Shown: positions 7,245 through 11,176 of the stretch, piece by piece | How the letters are laid out: each line of letters begins with the position of its first letter | Numbering within the stretch: the first letter of the stretch is position 1 | Origin: JBOFEH01 sp051650265 | GTDB lineage: Bacteria > Bacillota > Clostridia > Lachnospirales > Cellulosilyticaceae | DNA length: 11,176 bases | Direction: 5' to 3' | NCBI GenBank assembly: GCA_051650265.1 | Contig: JBOFIR010000247.1 | Span: 1-11,176, forward strand | Position numbers and translations under genes: made by a program | Notes under the pieces: generated by a model | Seen by the model: the letters and a program-made list of their open reading frames with translations, nothing else | What the model was told of the DNA's origin: nothing | The model's database searches: none

Positions 7245-7589
7245 ATGGATATGATATTAAATGTCGTTTTAATATTCATGTTACTAAGCTTATTTAATCT
7301 CGTAAGATATATGTTTAAGATTAGAAAAGTGATGAAGATGCATAAAGATAATCCAAATATTAAAGGCATCTCTATTGTCAATGGAGAGATTAAAGTGATT
7401 GAAAAAGATGGGGAAATTCTTGGGGGTGTAGGTCAAGAGACGCCACCTGTACAGATTGAAAAGGTACAAGATCCTATTTGTGGGGCAGAACTTGAGAAGA
7501 AGGATGCATATCGTATCGTTAAAGATGGCGTGGAGCATTTCTTCTGTTCATGGGAGTGCCGTGAACAGTTTCTCACTTCAGAAGAATAG
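7245..7589 (+). CDS. small membrane-anchored TRASH/YHS metal-binding protein
   Basis: ATG 7245 is preferred, since AGAAGGTGAT (7231-7240) is a good ribosome site just upstream; the GTG at 7236 lies within it. The 114-residue protein has one membrane span at residues 4-23, then a basic stretch (RYMFKIRKVMKMHK), a linker to about 75, and a C-terminal domain DPICGAELEKKDAYRIVKDGVEHFFCSWECREQF. Cysteines C79, C101 and C105 give C-x21-C-x3-C, which fits the TRASH/YHS pattern for binding a transition metal. The basic residues after the span suggest N-out, with the metal site in the cytoplasm. It follows metY by 33 bases and is closed by a strong terminator, so it is the last gene of the cluster. 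Possible jobs are metal sensing or delivery; there is no direct evidence. Sure of the domain, unsure of the role. Confidence 0.8.
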   Translation: MDMILNVVLIFMLLSLFNLVRYMFKIRKVMKMHKDNPNIKGISIVNGEIKVIEKDGEILGGVGQETPPVQIEKVQDPICGAELEKKDAYRIVKDGVEHFFCSWECREQFLTSEE

Positions 7590-7591
7590 TC

Positions 7592-7628
7592 AAAATAACA
7601 CTTGTGTGATACAAGTGTTATTTTTTTT
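7592..7628 (+). terminator. rho-independent terminator after the TRASH gene
   Basis: The arms AAAATAACACTTGT (7592-7605) and ACAAGTGTTATTTT (7611-7624) form a perfect stem with a 5-base loop, followed by T to 7628. It starts 2 bases past the TRASH stop codon. The A-run on the left also gives it some minus-strand capacity. Confidence 0.95.
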
Positions 7629-7670
7629 GCCTGTATGCACATACTATCTTCAATGATAGGAGATGAGACA

Positions 7671-8423
7671 ATGAAAAAACTAATGATGATACTAAGTAGT
7701 TTTTTGATGTTTGGGATGGTGCTTTTTGCAAAAGAAAATTATGTGGTGTTGATTATTGATGATTTTGGGAACAACATGAAAGGGACAAAACAAATTCTTG
7801 AATTACCTATCCCTTTGACAGGTGCGGTGATTCCTGGGATGCCTAGTGCGGTAGATGAGGCAAAAGCATTAGCTCTGGCTGGCAAAGAGGTGATCTTACA
7901 TGTACCACTTGAACCCATCACAGGAAAACCAAGCTGGCTAGGGCCATTAGGTATTACGGTAGGTATGCGTCGTGATCAAGTCTTATCCACACTGGATAAA
8001 GCTTATTTGGATATTCCACAAGCTGTGGGGATGAATAACCATATGGGGTCTAAGGCGATGAAAAATGAAGTCATTGTATCAAGTCTCATGAATTTTGCCA
8101 AAGATAAAGGCTTCTATTTTGTAGATAGCGGGACAACTGACACCAAACTTTCAGAACGCTTAAGTAGAGAATATGATGTGCCTTTCTTCAAGAGAAGTGT
8201 CTTTTTGGATAATGAACCTTCAAAAGAGCAGGTTAAGGCAAAGCTTAGGGAACTTACAGAACTGGCCAAAACACATGGAGTTGCCATAGGAATTGGTCAT
8301 GTAGGTACGTACAAAGGGGAACCTACTGCAGCAGCAATCAAAGAGATGATCCCCTATATGCAGGATGAAGGGATCACATTTGTGACCATTAGTCAATTAA
8401 TAGAATTAGAATCTGCGAAGTAG
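7671..8423 (+). CDS. divergent polysaccharide deacetylase, exported
   Basis: Start ATG 7671 follows TAGGAGATGAG (7657-7667); the upstream in-frame ATGs lie in or next to the preceding terminator and are not credible. The 250-residue protein opens with MKK and a hydrophobic run ending LFA, a signal peptide or anchor with possible cleavage after A20. The mature part starts VVLIIDDFGNN with paired D30-D31, then HVPLEP (H77), GMNNHMGSK (H124) and GIGHVGTY (H210), the arrangement of the divergent polysaccharide deacetylase family (PF04748, YibQ-like) with its Asp/His metal site. It probably acts on a cell-envelope sugar outside the membrane; the substrate is not known. I found no clear promoter in the 42 bases between the terminator and the gene, so it may rely on a weak promoter or on read-through. 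Confidence 0.85.
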   Translation: MKKLMMILSSFLMFGMVLFAKENYVVLIIDDFGNNMKGTKQILELPIPLTGAVIPGMPSAVDEAKALALAGKEVILHVPLEPITGKPSWLGPLGITVGMRRDQVLSTLDKAYLDIPQAVGMNNHMGSKAMKNEVIVSSLMNFAKDKGFYFVDSGTTDTKLSERLSREYDVPFFKRSVFLDNEPSKEQVKAKLRELTELAKTHGVAIGIGHVGTYKGEPTAAAIKEMIPYMQDEGITFVTISQLIELESAK

Positions 8424-8449
8424 ACAAAAAATGTACAAAGCTCTATAAT
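8421..8449 (+). promoter_or_regulatory. promoter of the M16 protease gene
   Basis: TAGACA (8421-8426, five of six consensus bases) and a perfect TATAAT (8444-8449) are separated by exactly 17 bases. The -35 begins in the stop codon of the deacetylase gene. The start would be near 8456, leaving a leader of about 25 bases that includes the ribosome site at 8468-8475. Confidence 0.75.
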
Positions 8450-8474
8450 TAAAGGAGTATTAAAATTAAAGGAG
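8447..8474 (+). repeat. 11-base direct repeat carrying two Shine-Dalgarno-like sites
   Basis: AATTAAAGGAG occurs at 8447-8457 and again at 8464-8474. The second copy is the ribosome site for ATG 8481 (6 bases away). The first overlaps the -10 and the likely transcription start and has no start codon at useful distance. Probably a small local duplication. Confidence 0.7.
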
Positions 8475-8480
8475 AACACT

Positions 8481-11176
8481 ATGGAAGCAAAAAAAATCAA
8501 AGGTTATTCTCTTGAGATGGCGACCTATGTCAAAGAGATTGATGGCACAGTTAATCTGTATACGCATGATAAGACAAAAGCACAAGTACTTTATATACAA
8601 AATGATGATACACATAAAAGTTTTGGAATTGGCTTTAGAACACCGCCGCCAGATAGCACAGGGGTGCCACACATTATTGAGCACTCTGTACTTTGTGGTT
8701 CTAGAAAATTCCCACTCAAAGATCCATTTGTAGAGCTAGCGAAGGGATCACTTAATACGTACCTCAATGCAATGACATATCCGGATAAGACACTCTATCC
8801 CATTTCAAGTCAAAATGATGCGGATTTCCATAACTTAATGGATGTGTACTTAGATGCGGTATTTTTCCCAAATATTCATCACAACCCGTATCTACTTATG
8901 CAAGAAGGTTGGCGCTATGAACTTGAGTCCGAAGAGGCACCACTTGAGTACAAAGGGGTTGTTTATAATGAAATGAAGGGTGCATTTTCTTCACCAGAAG
9001 AAGTTGGATTTAGAAAGATCAAAGAAAGTCTATTTCCAGATAGTATCTATTCCAACGAGTCAGGTGGGGCGCCAGAATATATTCCAAACCTCACATCAGA
9101 AGGATTCCTTGGATTCCACAAGAAGTACTACCACCCATCCAATGCGTATATTTGCCTCTATGGAGACATGGACATTGAAGAGACACTTGCATTTATTGAT
9201 CAGGACTACTTGTCACATTTTGAGTATCAAAAAGTGGATTCAGAGATTACATTACAAAAGGTATTTGATGCACCTGTAGAGAAAGTTTATCCTTACTCTG
9301 TATCAGAGCTTAAGTCCAATCAGATCTACACATCGTATAACTTCGTAATAGGAGAAGTGGTTGACAGAGAGCTCATGGTAGGGATGAATATTTTAGAATA
9401 TATCCTGCTTGACACACCTGCATCACCTTTAAAGAAGGCGCTCCTCAAAGAGGGTATTGGTGAGGATGTATTTGGGGTATTCCAAACACATCTTCGTCAG
9501 CCAATACTAACTATTATGGCTAAGAATGTATCGGAAGACCAAGTGCCAAGATTTTATGAGATTGTTGAACGTACATTACGTGAGATTGTAGAAAATGGTG
9601 TGTCAAGACAACTTCTCAACGGTGCGCTTCAAGTCAAGGAGTTCGAATTACGTGAAGCAGACTTTAAAGGCTACTCTAAGGGGCTACTTTACTTTATTAA
9701 TTGTATGAAGAGTTGGCTGTATGGTGAGTCACCACTCATCTATCTTCAACATGAGGAAGTAATGAGTGCCATCAAGTCTAAGAAAGAGGACGGTTACTTT
9801 GAGGGATTAATCTCAAAATACCTATTGAATAATACCCATGCAGTCAAAATGCAACTTGTTCCACAATTAGATCTTGACCGTGAGATTGAAGAGGGTGTAG
9901 TGAATAAACTTGCACAAATTAAGGCAGCGATGTCACAAGAAGAAATAGAGCAACTCGTGACCCGTACCGCTGATTTTAAAGCATTCCAAAATCAACCTGA
10001 TACAGAGGAAGCAAGACATACGATTCCAATTCTCAAAAAAGAAGAGCTCCCACGTGAAGCCATGTTTCCGCGTAGTGAAGTACAGGTAAATGGGGACCAT
10101 ACGTATGTGGTAACGCCAATCTTTACCAATGAGATTGCCTATGTCAACTGGTTCGTTAATCTAGAGGGCATTGAAGATAAATATATGCCATACCTAGGGA
10201 TGGTTGTAGGGATGCTTGGGAAGTTAGATACTAGGAAGAGAAGTTACGAAGATCTTTCTATGTACCTGGATGAGAATTTGGGTGGACTTGAGTATCACAT
10301 TCAAGCAATCAAGCCACTCAAGACAGATCAAGATTTCAATCGCTACTTCTTTATTAAGTCAAAAGCGCTTTTATCAAAGTTAAATGAACAAGTCAACATT
10401 ATGAAAGAGGTGCTTTCAGATACACAGTTTGAGAGTGAAGATCGTATTTTTGAAATTATCAAAGAAATGAAATCTATGATGGAGATGAGTTTGAGTAGTG
10501 AAGGGCACAAAGTGGCTGCGGGGAGACTCTTATCACACTTCTCAGCTGCAGAGCTATTTGAGGAAGAGACTAAAGGGCTTGCGTTCTATCATTTTGTAGA
10601 GCATATCTATAACAACTGGTCAGAACAAAAAGATGAGATTATTGCAGAGCTCCGCAAGGCTTATGCATACCTTGCAAATAGCAAGCGTATCACAGTTGGG
10701 CTTACAGTAGATGAGGAAGCTGTAACATCTACAATTGAGACAATCGCAGCGACTTTAAAAGGTATACCAAGTGAAGAACTTATGCCACTTGGCCATAAGT
10801 TCATGACAACGCAGGTCAAAGAGGGGCTTGTCTACCCTGGTAATGTCAATTATGTAGCTATGGGCTATAACTTCAAGGAACTTGGTTATACTTATCATGG
10901 AAGTATGTTGATGTTAAAAACAATACTCAGTATGGAGTATTTATGGCAAAATGTACGTGTGAAAAACGGTGCATACGGTTGCTTTGCAGATATGCGTAAG
11001 AGTGGAACAATGTACTTTGTGTCTTATCGTGATCCCAACATCACCCAAACACTCGATATTTACAAAGCCTGTGGTGCGTTCATTGCCAATCTCGAACTGA
11101 GTGAACGTGAACTTGTGCAGTATCTTATTGGTACAATTAGTGGCATGGACTTCCCATATACACCTTCTACTGAGGG
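8481..11176 (+). CDS. M16C zinc metallopeptidase, PreP-like (3' truncated by window)
   Basis: The frame runs open from ATG 8481 for 898 codons to the window edge. AAAGGAG (8468-8474) precedes the start. The inverted zinc motif HIIEH (H64, E67, H68) is followed 96 residues later by E164 in VVYNEMKGAFSSP, the same spacing as in presequence proteases (PreP/Cym1). Other family marks are FRTPPPDSTGVPHIIEHSVLCGSRKFP, GSLNTYLNAMTYPDKTLYP, and, in the C-terminal half, GAYGCFADMRKSGTMYFVSYRDPN, which carries the distant Arg/Tyr residues thought to bind substrate. These enzymes form a closed chamber from two half-proteins and degrade short unfolded peptides. I see no signal peptide, so the enzyme is probably cytoplasmic, recycling peptides. 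About 75 residues are missing if it has the usual length near 970. It has its own promoter, so it is not simply part of the upstream transcript. Confidence 0.93.
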   Translation, partial: MEAKKIKGYSLEMATYVKEIDGTVNLYTHDKTKAQVLYIQNDDTHKSFGIGFRTPPPDSTGVPHIIEHSVLCGSRKFPLKDPFVELAKGSLNTYLNAMTYPDKTLYPISSQNDADFHNLMDVYLDAVFFPNIHHNPYLLMQEGWRYELESEEAPLEYKGVVYNEMKGAFSSPEEVGFRKIKESLFPDSIYSNESGGAPEYIPNLTSEGFLGFHKKYYHPSNAYICLYGDMDIEETLAFIDQDYLSHFEYQKVDSEITLQKVFDAPVEKVYPYSVSELKSNQIYTSYNFVIGEVVDRELMVGMNILEYILLDTPASPLKKALLKEGIGEDVFGVFQTHLRQPILTIMAKNVSEDQVPRFYEIVERTLREIVENGVSRQLLNGALQVKEFELREADFKGYSKGLLYFINCMKSWLYGESPLIYLQHEEVMSAIKSKKEDGYFEGLISKYLLNNTHAVKMQLVPQLDLDREIEEGVVNKLAQIKAAMSQEEIEQLVTRTADFKAFQNQPDTEEARHTIPILKKEELPREAMFPRSEVQVNGDHTYVVTPIFTNEIAYVNWFVNLEGIEDKYMPYLGMVVGMLGKLDTRKRSYEDLSMYLDENLGGLEYHIQAIKPLKTDQDFNRYFFIKSKALLSKLNEQVNIMKEVLSDTQFESEDRIFEIIKEMKSMMEMSLSSEGHKVAAGRLLSHFSAAELFEEETKGLAFYHFVEHIYNNWSEQKDEIIAELRKAYAYLANSKRITVGLTVDEEAVTSTIETIAATLKGIPSEELMPLGHKFMTTQVKEGLVYPGNVNYVAMGYNFKELGYTYHGSMLMLKTILSMEYLWQNVRVKNGAYGCFADMRKSGTMYFVSYRDPNITQTLDIYKACGAFIANLELSERELVQYLIGTISGMDFPYTPSTE

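Noticed and set aside
8466..9279. Short open frames in other phases at the start of the protease gene
   Set aside because: The protease frame is clear, with the zinc motif, and runs unbroken to the window end; these are overlapping frames by chance.
1..11176. CRISPR arrays, tRNA or rRNA genes, phage or defence genes, riboswitches
   Set aside because: I looked for repeated spacer-like units, cloverleaf elements, and T-box or SAM-type leaders before argG, metY and the protease gene, and saw none; untranslated gaps are too short for most of them.

Overview
The window looks like ordinary chromosome from a low-GC Gram-positive anaerobe, most likely a clostridial or Lachnospiraceae-type Firmicute. 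The basis is the strong AGGAGG-type ribosome binding sites, frequent GTG/TTG starts, AT-rich sigma-A-like promoters, U-tract terminators, a clostridial-type 2-hydroxyacyl-CoA dehydratase activase, a DUF624 membrane protein and a PreP-like M16C protease. Genus cannot be fixed from sequence alone; a Cellulosilyticum-like organism is only a guess.

Layout: (1) 1-1810, plus strand: the 3' end of a large acyl-CoA dehydratase activase (DUF2229-type region) overlaps by ATGA a 414-codon gene for the dehydratase-like C-terminal module. In many relatives these two parts form one very long protein; here they are split at a sequence that also fits a -1 slippery heptamer. (2) 1869-2375, plus strand: a short protein that resembles the core of an ISL3-family DDE transposase but lacks its DNA-binding N-terminus and at least two catalytic positions. 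Its end overlaps argH tail to tail. (3) 2360-4961, minus strand: the argG-argH operon, the last two steps of arginine synthesis, with a good promoter whose -10 lies inside an ARG-box-like palindrome. Its likely terminator is a 16-bp hairpin buried in the coding sequence of the opposing transposase-like gene. (4) 5122-7628, plus strand: a likely operon of a DUF624 membrane protein, an O-acetylhomoserine sulfhydrylase (methionine/cysteine synthesis) and a membrane-anchored TRASH/YHS metal-binding protein, closed by a strong terminator. (5) 7671-8423: a secreted or membrane-tethered divergent polysaccharide deacetylase. (6) 8481 to the window end: a PreP-like M16C zinc protease with its own near-consensus promoter, truncated by the window edge.

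The genes are mainly metabolic: arginine and sulfur amino acid synthesis, a radical-type dehydratase activator system, envelope and peptide turnover. I see no CRISPR array, tRNA, rRNA, phage or defence module, and no convincing wholly new system. The points most worth a second look are the slippery ATGA junction, the transposase-derived small protein, the terminator hidden in the opposing gene, the ArgR operator overlapping the argG -10, and the metY/TRASH/DUF624 gene cluster.
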